A DNA stretch of 64,000 bases from positions 10,418,150-10,482,149 of the forward strand of contig NC_133238.1 of NCBI RefSeq assembly GCF_040436345.1, in the 5' to 3' direction. This document shows positions 51,325-63,150 of the stretch, piece by piece. Within the stretch, counting starts at the first letter, position 1. Every line of letters starts with the position of its first letter. Position numbers and translations under genes: made by a program. Source of the stretch: Pagrus major. Lineage: Eukaryota; Chordata; Actinopteri; Spariformes; Sparidae. Under the pieces are notes generated by a model. That model did no database searches. It was given only the letters and a program-made list of their open reading frames with translations, and was not told the origin of the DNA.

Positions 51325-51664
51325 CTAAAGCTTACAATAAGATGCAATAGACTCAACAGCAGTGAGAGGGGTTATGAGCCAGCTACAACATTCAAGTGCT
51401 CCTCATATGTCAAGATATCAGTAACAGATATATAATAATACAATAATGATGATAATTTAACATTTTTAAAAGGTAATGAGACACTTTAAGTACTTGTCTG
51501 TACTTATACTTGTGTAAAAGGTCTCTTACTTGGCCTACATTATAGTATTTCTACTTCTACTAAAGTGAAAAACCTGCGTTCTTGATTAAATAAATGTAAT
51601 GACAGTGTTGACCTTGAGTTATATCAGAAGTAAATGATAATCCTACAATATTTTAGTATTTATG

Positions 51665-51789
51665 TTAAAGGGGCACGACATAGTGTTGGGGAAGAAAGAG
51701 AAAGATCTTCATTGACAGCTTCTTTACTCACTTCATATTAAAATTCTTAGTTGGAATATCTTCTCCAAAACTACGCAGTGCCCCTTTAA
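51665..51789 (+). repeat. Family A element, internally deleted (125 bp)
   Basis: Both termini are present (TTAAAGGGGCACGACATAGT and AAAACTACGCAGTGCCCCTTTAA minus its first three bases) with TTAA ends. The whole GGCGGACCCTGCCACC core is gone, leaving a miniature derivative. Confidence 0.88.
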
Positions 51790-52207
51790 TTATTATAATT
51801 ATAATTCCATTAATTTCAACTCGTATAAAGCACAGTTACCGTATTGATATTAAAAGATAAATTACATGCAAATAATGTAAATGTATTTGTACTTTTATAA
51901 ATACGGTGATTTGCAGCTAAACTATTGAAAAGGTCTGCAACAAACGTATACGCTGCGTGATTGTGTTCCCAGCTGTAACATCACTTATGAGTTATGATTA
52001 TTTGTGAGTAATCGGGATACAAACCGGGGTCCCCCTTCAGAAACACGCAGGCTAACCACCTGTCATTCAAACACAGGGGGGGTGACCTCACCAGTCCATG
52101 CAAATTAAGTGTTAAGAGACGTTTGTTTATTTTGTGTGATACACGCTGCTGGAAAATACGTGTCAACATGGACGTAGGAAGGCTTTCTGTGGGATAAACA
52201 ATTAAAG

Positions 52208-52209
<2 letters not shown>

Positions 52210-52244
<35 letters not shown>
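52210..52244. repeat. (AC)17 microsatellite
   Basis: Uninterrupted AC array. Confidence 0.96.
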
Positions 52245-52246
<2 letters not shown>

Positions 52247-52466
52247 GAAATGCACCCATGCAGAGACATACAAGCATGTGCAAAAAGGCAGGAAAAGAGA
52301 CCCTGGGCTTACACACAGGCCCATTTAAAAGGAGCCTTCTTAGATCACTACACTGTGACGGTGGCGGTGCTAAGTAGAGAAGTTTAGAGTAATTCCTCCC
52401 CAGCTGCTGCCTCCGTAATGGGAGGAGAGAGGAGGGGAGGGAGACAAAGAGAGAGGTCCTTCATGT

Positions 52467-52518
52467 CTCCTCCTCCTCTTCTTCTTCTTCTTCTTCTTCT
52501 TCTTCTTCTTCTTCTTCT
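52467..52518. repeat. (CTT)n / (TCC)n trinucleotide array
   Basis: Starts as TCC repeats and passes into about 13 CTT units. It is a strict polypyrimidine strand. Confidence 0.95.
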
Positions 52519-54887
52519 AAATTGCTGTAGATGTCCAGTTGGCCCCACATCAGATCGACCTTTGGATTTATACTTCATACAAAACTGTGCACAAAGTAAC
52601 TGCAAGGAGATTAGTTGTTATTATTTATTATTATTATTTCCCTCTTGGACCAGCATCTAGAAATTGATGTGAGTGACTTCATCCAGCTGTATGACGCAAC
52701 CACTGTATTCATTAGTTTTAATAAAGACATATATAAATCAAATGTGTCAGCGGATCAAAGGCTAGGAGATGTTTCTGGCATCCGGCATTTCAAGTTTTAA
52801 TTTTTTCTTTCTTTTCTTTTTTTTATTGTTTTTATTGTGTTCGAAGTGCAAACACAGGCTGTACGGAAGACAAAGGGAGTTATATTACAGATTGGTCATC
52901 TGGGTCAAATCTGAGGATTTACATTTTAGAACAAACAAACGAACTAAAAAACTACTGTAAATAATTATCAAATAATAATTATTATTATTTCACCAAAAAA
53001 GAAAAGGAAAACATTGTAGTAGAATTTACATAATACAAACACATGTAGATAATTCATTCTGCCTTTGGATAACGTTAAGCTAATGCAAAGGACACTATGT
53101 AACTTAAAATAAAATTTATGTTGACTATTTGCATTTCATAGTTTATAGGAATTAAACGTTATCTCAGTTTTGCAAGGCGGCTGTGTATTTACTATTAGTA
53201 TTTATACTGAAAAAGTGATACATCAATTTTGAGATTTGAAGATTAAAGATAAGTGACAGTCAACATCTTGTGCTAGCTAATAGAAGCTAGTTAGAGCTTT
53301 TAACTCTGACACTAGAGTTGAAAGCTGAGATGACAGTTATTGCTATCTAAACTAGTGCAAAGTGTTATCTAGCTGGAGTCATAATGGGCAACAATCAATG
53401 AAAACATTTTATTCTAGCTTCTATGGAGCCCCAAAGTGGTCAATATAAAGATATAATTAAATTTATAATTATAATAAAAAACATAATTAAAATCAACGTA
53501 ATATTAAAAAAAACATTTAATTTTTTTTATAGTTCATGAAATATATTTAAATTCTTTTAAAATATTTTCCCCCAATAACACTTTTATTTCATGCCACTTC
53601 GGTATTTTTATTAGTGGCACATTTTATTAAATGTCACTTTTTATGATAGTAATGTTGTCACCACCTTTTGCCTGTTACATGCCTCCTGCATGTGGAGCAA
53701 GAGCAAGGTTAACAGCTCTTAGCAAATTTAGCCAGTTAGCACCTGTTAGCTAGAGCATCAATGCCAGTGCAATTCTGAATCAGCTAACTTCTACTGTATA
53801 TAAACACACTGTACAGATAAAGTAACTAACATTATTTAATATTATTTATTTAGCTTATAAAGGTCAACATGTTAGCCTACCTATCTAGTTGGCTAACAAG
53901 CTAGGTGCTGGTTAATTTGAAGTTACTTCAGCCACAGCCTCTCTGCTAGTAAGCCAGCTAGAACGTTAGCATGAGCAACCATACAAACTACAAGCTAAAG
54001 AGGTCCAGTGACATGTCTCTATACAGAGTTTATTTACTAGATAATAGGCTGGGAATTACTTTGATATTGTTTTTGCTCTAGCTAACAGGAGTTAACCCGC
54101 TAAATCTGGTAGAAGTTGAGCTTAAGAGGCGTGTGATTGGCTGGAAGGTGAGAGGGTGATGACCACGGCACTGTAATGAAAAGTTACATTATGAAATAAA
54201 AACACATGTTGGAAATTTAGCATTGAAATTTTTTTTATTTATCATTTATTTCATTATTTCACAAATTGTCATTGCACTTATATAAAGTATTTGACACAAT
54301 CTATTCATATGATAATTAAATATCTTATTTCTTTTCTAGGTATTAAACATTTCAGGGTTCCTCATGTTGGTTCACCAGCGAGCTCCATGTGAAAGAGCCT
54401 CTCTCTGTCTGTGACAGAGTGCAGTTAAGTGTGACGGCGGCTGGAGACCACAGATTACCAAACAAGATTTGCTTCTCTTATTGTAAAACAGTCACCAAAA
54501 GGCCAGATTCCACTCTTAACTCAATTTTAACCGAATGTTTAATAGTTACAGTCCTGCATTGTGACACTGGGCAGAATGAAACACAATGAGAAAAGCTGAT
54601 TTTTCTCATCTTTTGACTTAAAGCTCAAAATATTATTGGTTTGTCTGTGAACCAATTAGGGGTCAGCTCCTCTTTGCACTTGTCTTGGATCAACATTCGC
54701 AGAGTGTGTGTGAGCACACATGCATGTCAGACCAATCAGCTTTCAAAGAAACTCTAAGAATGATTTTCAAACCATTTAACCCTCCGAGTGTTTTTGTTCC
54801 AGGGGTACACATACGCCAAGATGGGTTCTCACCAGGGGCAACTTTACTCATGACTTATTGGGAGCTGTCAACTGGACTGTCTCATAT

Positions 54888-54910
54888 ACACACACACACA
54901 CACACACACA
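54888..54910. repeat. (AC)n microsatellite, short
   Basis: About 11 AC units. Confidence 0.92.
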
Positions 54911-55870
54911 TGCACAGACACAAACAGACAAAGGTGGCATTGAGAGGGAACCTCCCACAATGCAGCTGAGCGTCCAGGGGGCTCTCTGCTCCAACAGCCG
55001 TGATCTCACCGAGCTAAATCCAGATTACATGGAGGATACACACAGCGCCACTTGTTTACTCTGCCCGTCAGGGGGTGATTTGAGGGGGGTGGGGTGCGGA
55101 GAGGGTGGAGGGGGGCATCACTAACACACTGTATATAATGAAAAACTGAAAAGTGAGGGGGAACTTTCTCAACATCTTGGCTCGTTTGAGTGTGGCGAAA
55201 GAAATTACATTAAAAAAACACACAATATATGAACATGATGATTCTTCTTTGCATCAGGGATCCAAAAATCCATTCAAAGGCTGCTTCCCCTCTCTGTAAA
55301 AACTGCTATTTTCTCTAGGGAGTCTGGTATGAAGTGTAGTGTTTATGGTCTGTTTTATAAAAACATCAAATGAGACTGGAATTACACAAATCAAATGTTC
55401 AAATATATGTCATATAAAGATGAAAATGAGATTCTTTTTGGTTGCTGTGAACTCAAAAAAAGAAAACGGATCCAAAAACGTAAGGATGTAATTTTCCAAT
55501 AGGATCTGTCCTACTGCGAAGGCGGCACAGTTGAGGACAGTTATTCCGCTCTAATTAAAAAGGAAGCGTAAGGAAATGACAGTGCGTCTCCAGCCACAGC
55601 TATGTGGCAGACAACACTTCGACTCAGGCTGCTGGCGAGCGTTTTTTAATCTGCTTCATCTGTGTCAGAAGAAGTCATCACATGCAGCACATTAATCAGC
55701 CGGAGAAGCTGGACTGCAAAACAACACGGAGGTGCAGGAACACTAAAAGAAATCATGAGAATTGTGCTTTTTTTCCCATAAAAAAGAGGAAAATACAGGA
55801 TATTTAGCAGGTTTTGTTCCAAAATTACATCTATCCAGAAGCAAAAAAATCATAAAGACAACTTCTTTTT

Positions 55871-56153
55871 TTAAAGGAGCACTACGTAGAAATTCAAACT
55901 CAGAATTTTATTATTGACAATATTAATGAGGTAATAATACAAACACAGATATATTTATTGTTTCCATAAATGAATAAACAAGCTGCTCTCAGAGCAAAAT
56001 AAGGTCCCAGAACACTGTTTGAAGCTAGAAAGGTGGCAGGGTCCGCCACATATAAACAAAGTAAAACAGTATGAAGCTGTGTTGTCCTTTAAGTTCAGGT
56101 TATTCAGTCATGAAAAGTCTCTTTCTTCCCCAAAACTACATATGCTTCTTTAA
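55871..56153 (-). repeat. Family A element, reverse orientation
   Basis: Begins TTAAAGGAGCACTACGTAG and ends AACTACATATGCTTCTTTAA. The core appears as GGTGGCAGGGTCCGCCACA, so the copy is inverted relative to most others. Confidence 0.92.
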
Positions 56154-56205
56154 GTGTTGATTCATGTTGAAACCGCTAATTCTCATGAGTTTCTGACGGA
56201 GGCGT

Positions 56206-56207
<2 letters not shown>

Positions 56208-56237
<30 letters not shown>
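56208..56237. repeat. (AC)15 microsatellite
   Basis: Uninterrupted AC array. A (GT)n array of similar size follows at 56401-56421. Confidence 0.95.
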
Positions 56238-56239
<2 letters not shown>

Positions 56240-56400
56240 AAACACAGTAAGAACAAAGGCCGAGGACACCTGGGATTCCCCCTGTTGTATGGGTGGTCAC
56301 ATGTACCTCTGCCTCTTCTTCATGCCTTCCACATGTGGAAGCACTTCATCATCCCACTGCCTCTCTCAGTCTGCCTCTCTGTCCCTCTTCTGCTGTGTTT

Positions 56401-56421
56401 GTGTGTGTGTGTGTGTGTGTG
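56401..56421. repeat. (GT)10 microsatellite
   Basis: Uninterrupted GT array, complementary to the one at 56208-56237. Confidence 0.94.
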
Positions 56422-56740
56422 AACCACTTCACTTGAGGAAACCAAAGCTGTGAGAAGAAGATGGTCCTCGTTGAGAATAGTGATTTAACTCGCTTCCATC
56501 CGCTGCCCCCTCGAGAGGTATTACACTTAAAAAAAAAAAGGGATTTTCTGTTCGAGCGATACACCGCAGTGTTTGAGAGATTGTCATGTTGGTCAGCTCA
56601 GCCGTTAAGTGATGAGAACATGGACACCACAACCATCCATGTGTCCCAGTCACTGCTAACACTTCAGCATGGAGCATTGTCTTGAGTGTCTGCTGTTGTT
56701 TTCATGATTTCCTGATTTATTTCAATAGACTTTTCAAAAT

Positions 56741-57045
56741 TTAAAGGTGCATTATGTAGTTTTGGGGAAGAAATTTTATTCAGAAGAGGAAGATCATCAT
56801 TGACCGATTTTTTTTTTATTGTTTTATAAACAAACTGACCTTAAAGGACAACACAATTTCATACTGTTTTACTTTGTTTATATGTGGCGGACCCTGCCAC
56901 CTTTCTAGCTTCAAGCAGTGTTCTTGGACCTTATTTTCCTCTGAGAACAGCTTGTTTATTCAGTTATGTCAAAAATAAATATTTCTGAGTTTGTAAAACC
57001 TCATTAATATTGTAAATATTAAATTTCTACATATTGCTCCTTTAA
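56741..57045 (+). repeat. Family A element, complete
   Basis: Starts TTAAAGGTGCATTATGTAGT and ends CTACATATTGCTCCTTTAA, with the core GTGGCGGACCCTGCCACC. It is opposite in orientation to the copy 590 bp upstream. Confidence 0.92.
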
Positions 57046-57149
57046 CAATACCTGACTTATTCGTCCTCGTCTGGTTGAATACCCCCTCCACCTTCTTCTC
57101 ACACTTCAAAAGCAGGTCTACGTACTTGCGGAGATCTCCCTCTCCGTCT

Positions 57150-57375
57150 TTCCCCGCTCCATCTTTCATCGCGGCGGCCTGGAGGTGATGCGGGGAAGCG
57201 ATTCGTCATATTCAATTTACATATGGCTGTCACGGGCTCCTCCGGGCTGAGCGCTGATGTCATCCGTGCGTGGGGCCCTCTGTGGCCACCCGGCGTATGG
57301 GAAGACTCCTCGCTGTCGGGTGGGGGGAGAGAAATCCTTCCCCCCGATGGGAGCGATATCACTGCTGAAGTGCTT
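57150..57375. promoter_or_regulatory. Candidate conserved non-coding element, GC-rich
   Basis: A GC-rich island in an AT-rich desert, with CTTTCATCGCGGCGGCCTGG, CATATTCAATTTACATATGG, GAGCGCTGATGTCATCCGTG and GATGGGAGCGATATCACTGC. Overlapping minus-strand open frames lack any domain I know. It could be a distal enhancer or a promoter-like island; unproven. Confidence 0.33.
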
Positions 57376-58883
57376 TGATGAATGTGGGGCGGCACGTTTG
57401 TGTGCATGTGTGTGTTTGGATAAGCTGTAAAAACCTGCGCTTAGTGTGTTCGTATGTAGCGCAGTGATACTGACGTGGTGTTGAAGTATTATTTCTGACA
57501 TTTGAACTGAAGAAACCATCCTTAGTGTTTATTTTCACTGCAGTAAATGCAGTTATTTGGTGAAAAAATTGTATTTTTAGTATTTTTAATACATTGATAA
57601 TGTTAGTATATTTGATGTGGAGGAGGGAGGCAACACTGCTCACCCATAGAATACTTATATTAGTCCCCTTGATTTTAGCACTTTATATGTGAGTAAACAA
57701 GCGGCCCTCATCAGAAAAACCATATTAGTTCAACTGTTAAGCAGGTTGTTACGACCCATATTTACATTTCTTGTGAGGCTGCGACCTCTAGTGGCCATAG
57801 TAATTGTCACAGCAGCAAAGGAGGAAGTCAGGTATTAAAAAGTGACAAGTTGCATTGTGGGGAGGTCGGGATCAGATAGTTGGGTCAAGCAAGCACAAGA
57901 CTTTCACCCAGGAGACCGTTGTTCGTGTCCAACAGCCAGTTATATTACTTACTAACGTAGTGGAGTGATGTCACATACATTATTTTGACCCAAAGCATAA
58001 TGTTTTCCCAAACATGACCAAGTCATATTCTTGCCTTAACCCAAACAAACTGCAAGCGGAAGCCGAAAGTCCAGTACTGCTGTCGCTGGTACGCAGGGTC
58101 ATATATGCCGTCATGGGAGTCACTGGCAATTAACCTATTTTAGTCTGTCAGGATGTGTCATCACAACAACTGCATCCATAAAATAGAGATAGCGTTAGCG
58201 ATAACTTTAGCTAACAACCCTCCTTTTGCTAATGTAGGATGAACACAACGCTCATTGGTGCTGACAATGACTCAGCAGGTGCTGAAATGACAGTAGCAAA
58301 AAGCCACGTTAGCAGGCTAGGCTGCCTACAATAGCATACTGCTTCAATTATCCAGGAAGAAGCTAGTTTAACAACATGTCACTTACAGGAACTTAACCTC
58401 AACCCTTAAACACTGGAGTTGCAATCTTCCAAATAAACAGCTAAGAACGTGTTCGAGAGGCTACACCTCTTGTTTTTTAAAAGCAGCCTAGGCTGGAGGT
58501 GCTAGGTAGCTAGTTAGCCTAGCTTGTTAGCTTCTATTTTCAAGTGATATATCAACTTAACAGCATGATGGGCCCTCTCAAATGCTGTATGTTATAAAGG
58601 AACAGACCTCTTTAAAAGCTAACTGTACGTAACCAACACAATGTTGGCTTTTTAAAAGATTAATAGACCTACAGGGTAATGACACGCTTCAGTCAGTAGC
58701 ACAACAGTTTTTTTTTTACTTATTTAAGAAAAATTGCTTATTATATAACATATTCAAATTTCAATTCAACATTATCTTTCTCCAGCGTAACGGCATACAC
58801 GTAGTAAAAAGATATAGAAGGAAGACCTCAAATTTACACAAATAATTATTAATCAATATGTTTTTATATAAAAAATGAACAGG

Positions 58884-58907
58884 CACACACACACACACAC
58901 ACACACA
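58884..58907. repeat. (CA)12 microsatellite
   Basis: Uninterrupted CA array. Confidence 0.93.
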
Positions 58908-59019
58908 GGGCAGTGGGAGGGAGGGTGGTCGACTGCTTTAGCTCTTCCTTACAGAAATATTAGCTCAAATATGGCTCTGAACTCCTCGAGGGGTCAAGAG
59001 CCGGCAGTCCATTTTGCAG

Positions 59020-59265
59020 TCTGCTGCTCGCAGAGAGCCGTGGAGCTTGTGTATTTTATAGTGAAGAGCTACTGGCAGCCATCCAGAGGAGGAAGTCTAA
59101 GTTATTTATGAAGCCTCGCTTGACAAAAGATAGTAAAGCTTCCCATATTTAGTGAGTCTGGCGGCTCCACCTATGACAGTGAATCCAATTTGCTGCAGTC
59201 AAGAGCGATTAAGTTTGCAGACAATTATGACATGATACGACTTTTAAGCGCAAGCTCATCTGAGC
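59020..59265. promoter_or_regulatory. Candidate conserved non-coding element
   Basis: Complex non-repetitive block between two (CA)n arrays. It contains AAGTTATTTATGAAGCCTCG, CACCTATGACAGTGAATCCA, GAGCGATTAAGTTTGCAG and GACAATTATGACATGATACG. No open frame is convincing. Regulatory status is inferred. Confidence 0.28.
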
Positions 59266-59329
59266 ATCTTGTTTTTTAAATATGTACTCTCAAAAACATT
59301 TATATGTACATATTCACACATTTTCATAT

Positions 59330-59330
<1 letters not shown>

Positions 59331-59371
<41 letters not shown>
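59331..59371. repeat. (CA)20 microsatellite
   Basis: Uninterrupted CA array, complementary to the (TG)n at 59526-59570. Confidence 0.96.
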
Positions 59372-59521
59372 GAAGGCCAGAAGTTCAGGTTACCGGGGCA
59401 ACTCATCTCTGGATCTGGGCAGCAGAATGCGAGACCGTGAATAACTGTTTTAACACACAGCCGGCACAATGTGTGGTCTGTGACATACCATCTAAAGCAT
59501 AACTCTCTGTGTCTGTCCGTC

Positions 59522-59525
<4 letters not shown>

Positions 59526-59570
<45 letters not shown>
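59526..59570. repeat. (TG)22 microsatellite
   Basis: Uninterrupted TG array 155 bp after a (CA)20. The pair could fold back. Confidence 0.96.
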
Positions 59571-59573
<3 letters not shown>

Positions 59574-62324
59574 ACGTCAGCCTCTCAGTGCGCATGTGTT
59601 TCAACTTCGTCATTCTGTTTTGCTGTCATGCGCGTGCGTGCGCTCATTATTTATGCAAAGAGGCCGCTTTACAGTTATTAAAGTTTAATAAAGCTGATAT
59701 TTACTCACATTCTGTTGGTGATTTTATCAATTTTTTTCTAAAAAATTAAATTCTTACCTTGCTCCTTTAAATAAATCAATAGAAAAGGAAGAACATCGCA
59801 TGACTTTGGGGTGAGAGTACAACGACAGGAAAAAGACAAAAGAAAGTTGCTAATAATAAACCTGAAAAGCCTTCTTGTCAAATAAGCACATATTTTTTGG
59901 ACGGCCCCTGACTTAAGCTACATATTGCATCATTTAAAAAAAAAAGAAAAGGTAGTTGTGCATTCATAGGCGGGAGGTCCACATGAAAATAAAGATTGTT
60001 TTAAATATTTGTGAAAAACGAGAAAAGTGTGACGAAAAATCTAAAAAGCCTTTTCGTCCATTTTGAGAAGACTTTTCAGAGAGTGCTTAACTTCAACTAC
60101 ATGTTGCAGTTGCTATTCAGAGAAAAGAGGTTAGGATGAAAATATAGATTACAACTTTTCTGGAAAAAAGAGACAGCTGTTGACGAAAATGGGAAAGCTT
60201 TCTTCTTTTAGTTAACGTGCACTTTTAATATGGTCTCTAACTTCAGCTTGTCAGTTTCCTGCGTCCTGTCAGGTCACAGAGTCGGGCTTCAGTATCAGAT
60301 CACGCAACATAAATCTGTCTACTTTATTCTGTATTGTCCAACAAATCCTGTGATAACTGATGAAAACATATCGATGATGAATTTTGTATTTGTAGTATTG
60401 AATTTAAAATGAACTGGCAATTAGTTAATTATGTCAATTTTTCAACTGTGAAACATCAGCAGTTTTTACATATTCAAACTTAAGAAACCCATTTTAAAAA
60501 ATGAATATTGGCAATGTATCATAAGATTTATTTAAATTTTTCAAATTTCAATACAGGTGTCTGTTGCAAAATTAAGTTTCAGTGAAAAGTTAGAATCTGC
60601 CACAGACAGAAGAAGACATTATGGACCTGTTTATCTCAGATGGCTACTATAAAATGTTGATAATGTTCTGATGTAATGTCGGAACGCTCACCACAACCGC
60701 GGCTCGAATACTCCAAATTATACAGTGTCTTTGCTGTGGTCATGAATCATCTCTAGTTTGGTACTTTCAGACAGATGCAATGATCTTACGGTTGGTGTTT
60801 TGGTCTCAGGATCGTTCATTTATATTTTTCTGCAAGTGTTGTTTGTTGTCTGTCTTTGCTTTTCAGCTTCTTGCTAACAGGTGTGAGGCCGAACACCTGC
60901 ACGTTGGCTGTGACCAATCGAAGGGGTGAAAGTTCAGACATGCAATGCGGAAGACATGTTTATGTGGAACGTGTCACCGTGAATGTGCCGTCTAAGAAGT
61001 TGTACAACAGATAAGAATACTCACAAATTCAAACTTCTTAGTTCTTAGTAGAAGATGAAACTCTGCTTTAAACATCATCAAGGTTTGTTTCTGTCTCACC
61101 TCCGTCTGCTTTTGTCTACTGAACTCAGTATTCCAGAAATCATCGGGAGCAGATGGTCACGAAGCAAAAACAAACATCAGAAAGAAAGCAGGACTGAGCG
61201 AATGGGAGAAAAGAGAGGAGCAGGAGGGAGCTCGAGTCCTGCGTTCCCCCGTCAAACTGTGGCGATGAACCGCAGATGTTATGCCGACAGGAGATCAGCC
61301 GTCTCTAACAGCTGGTCAGGGATCAGATTTGACTCGATGCATGGATGACCTCCTGCAACGCTAAAAATATGCTAGAAACCAGAGGCACTGAAACAAAAAT
61401 TATATCTCAGAAGGAGGAAAAATTTTTTTTTTTAACCCAAAACATTTACTGATGTTCCCTTAAACAACACTCCAAATGTTAGAGGAAAAAACTCTTTCTT
61501 TGTGTTTGTTACAAGTTATAAAAATCACATCAAATGTCACAAAAATAAAAGTTATTATCATAGTTTATATTAGGCATTGATTGCTAAATTGCTCATCGTA
61601 GACACCCGCTAAGTACAAGTCTGTCCCGCTGTTAGCATTAGCCACAGGTCTCTGTAAAGAATGACAACAATACTCAGAGGCTTCTTCTAATAGCTGCCTG
61701 CAGTGCCAGCAGAGGAACTTTACCCAAGTGTTGTGACAAGTGTGTGGTGAATGTCAGCGTTTCAAAAAATGGCAGCCTTTTTTTTGGCTGGTGTACAGGA
61801 AGTCAGAGGTTGTATACATGTATATGTGTGCATTTTTCTCACGTCTCCGCAGGAATTCACAAACACGGACTTCAGAGCAGTGTGACGCTGCTCTTTCAGG
61901 CTGTATGTAAGAATAGCATCCTGGTTACACTCCCTGTTTCACTCAGACGGGGAAAAAAAAGGAAAAGTCTGCCAACAAAGGACATATGATACCAGGAAGT
62001 GTGTCCGTGTGGGTACAAGAGGCTTGTAGTTCCAGCCGAGCTAAGTCAAGTTGATCAGTGGAAGAAATGTATTTGTTTTTTATTCATCATTTATTATAGT
62101 TTATTGTGAGGTTGCAGCTGAGTGTAGTTCATCTATAAACATTATTTGGATGGAGTTAGTTCATAATCCATTACAATTGCTTAATAAGTATTAAGTAAAT
62201 GTAAATGGTAAATTATATTAGGTAAAAGTAAATGGTAAGCATTCAGTTAAAAGTAAATGTTAATTATTATTAAGTAAAAGTATTGTCAGCAAAACAATAT
62301 ATAAAACAAAAATAAATATAAATA

Positions 62325-62331
62325 ACACACA

Positions 62332-62363
<32 letters not shown>
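62325..62363. repeat. (AC)n microsatellite with one AT interruption
   Basis: AC array interrupted once by AT near 62338. Confidence 0.94.
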
Positions 62364-62911
62364 TATAAGTTTATGGGTTTATTAGATTGTAAATACTTAT
62401 GCATCAACACATAAATAAGATGTGAGTGCCCTTTAGGTTTTCTTCCAAATGGTAGTAGAGAGGAAAAGTTTCATGTGGCTCATTTTCTTTTTTTTCTCTC
62501 ATGAAAAAATATTTAATAATTTTATTGGAAAATTTTAAAGGGGAAACGTCTCTTTAGAGGAACTATTAGCAAACCTCCAGACATCAGGAACATGCAGCAA
62601 AGAGCCACAAATATACTGCTTTTCTTATAGTGTTGTTAAATGTTTAACAATGTATTGTTAATTACATAATTGTTAATTAATTAATTATAGTGTCATATAA
62701 ACACTATGTAGATAAATGTAGTGGAGCACAAACTATATTATTTGTCTCTATGCTCAACTGAAGTACAAATATCTCATTGTACCTGAATGTACTTTTTACC
62801 ACTGAACATTTTTGGAAACATTCAGTATAATGTACACAACTCAAAAAAAAAATTTAACAAACACGTTGTGTTTTTATACATTTTAATGTGAAAACGTTAC
62901 ATATTATATCT

Positions 62912-63150
62912 TTAAAGGTGCGATAAGAATTGGCCCCCTATTAAATTCATAGTCAAAATAAATAGTGGGCAGCATATCACCAAAGTATCTGCTAACTGCT
63001 GCTAACTGTTGCTGCCCTTAGCTAGTTAGCTCAGTTAGCCATGCAGCTAGTGGTTTGGACTGGTAGCTCTGGACGTCGGACTAGGACAGGACGAGGCTAA
63101 ATGGTTAGCTTGCTAACTTCAGTACATACATAGCTGCAACACAATACAAA
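62912..63150. repeat. Family B element, right end lost, joined to another copy's end
   Basis: Starts TTAAAGGTGCGATAAGAATT and continues with GTTAGCTCAGTTAGCCATGC and GGTTAGCTTGCTAACTTCAG, then decays. The preceding bases (ACGTTACATATTATATCTTTAA minus its first two) are the right end of a second family B element, so two elements share or abut one TTAA. Confidence 0.7.

Noticed and set aside
52384-52605. Poly-Arg and poly-Leu frames
   Set aside because: Both arise from the CTT/TCC trinucleotide array.
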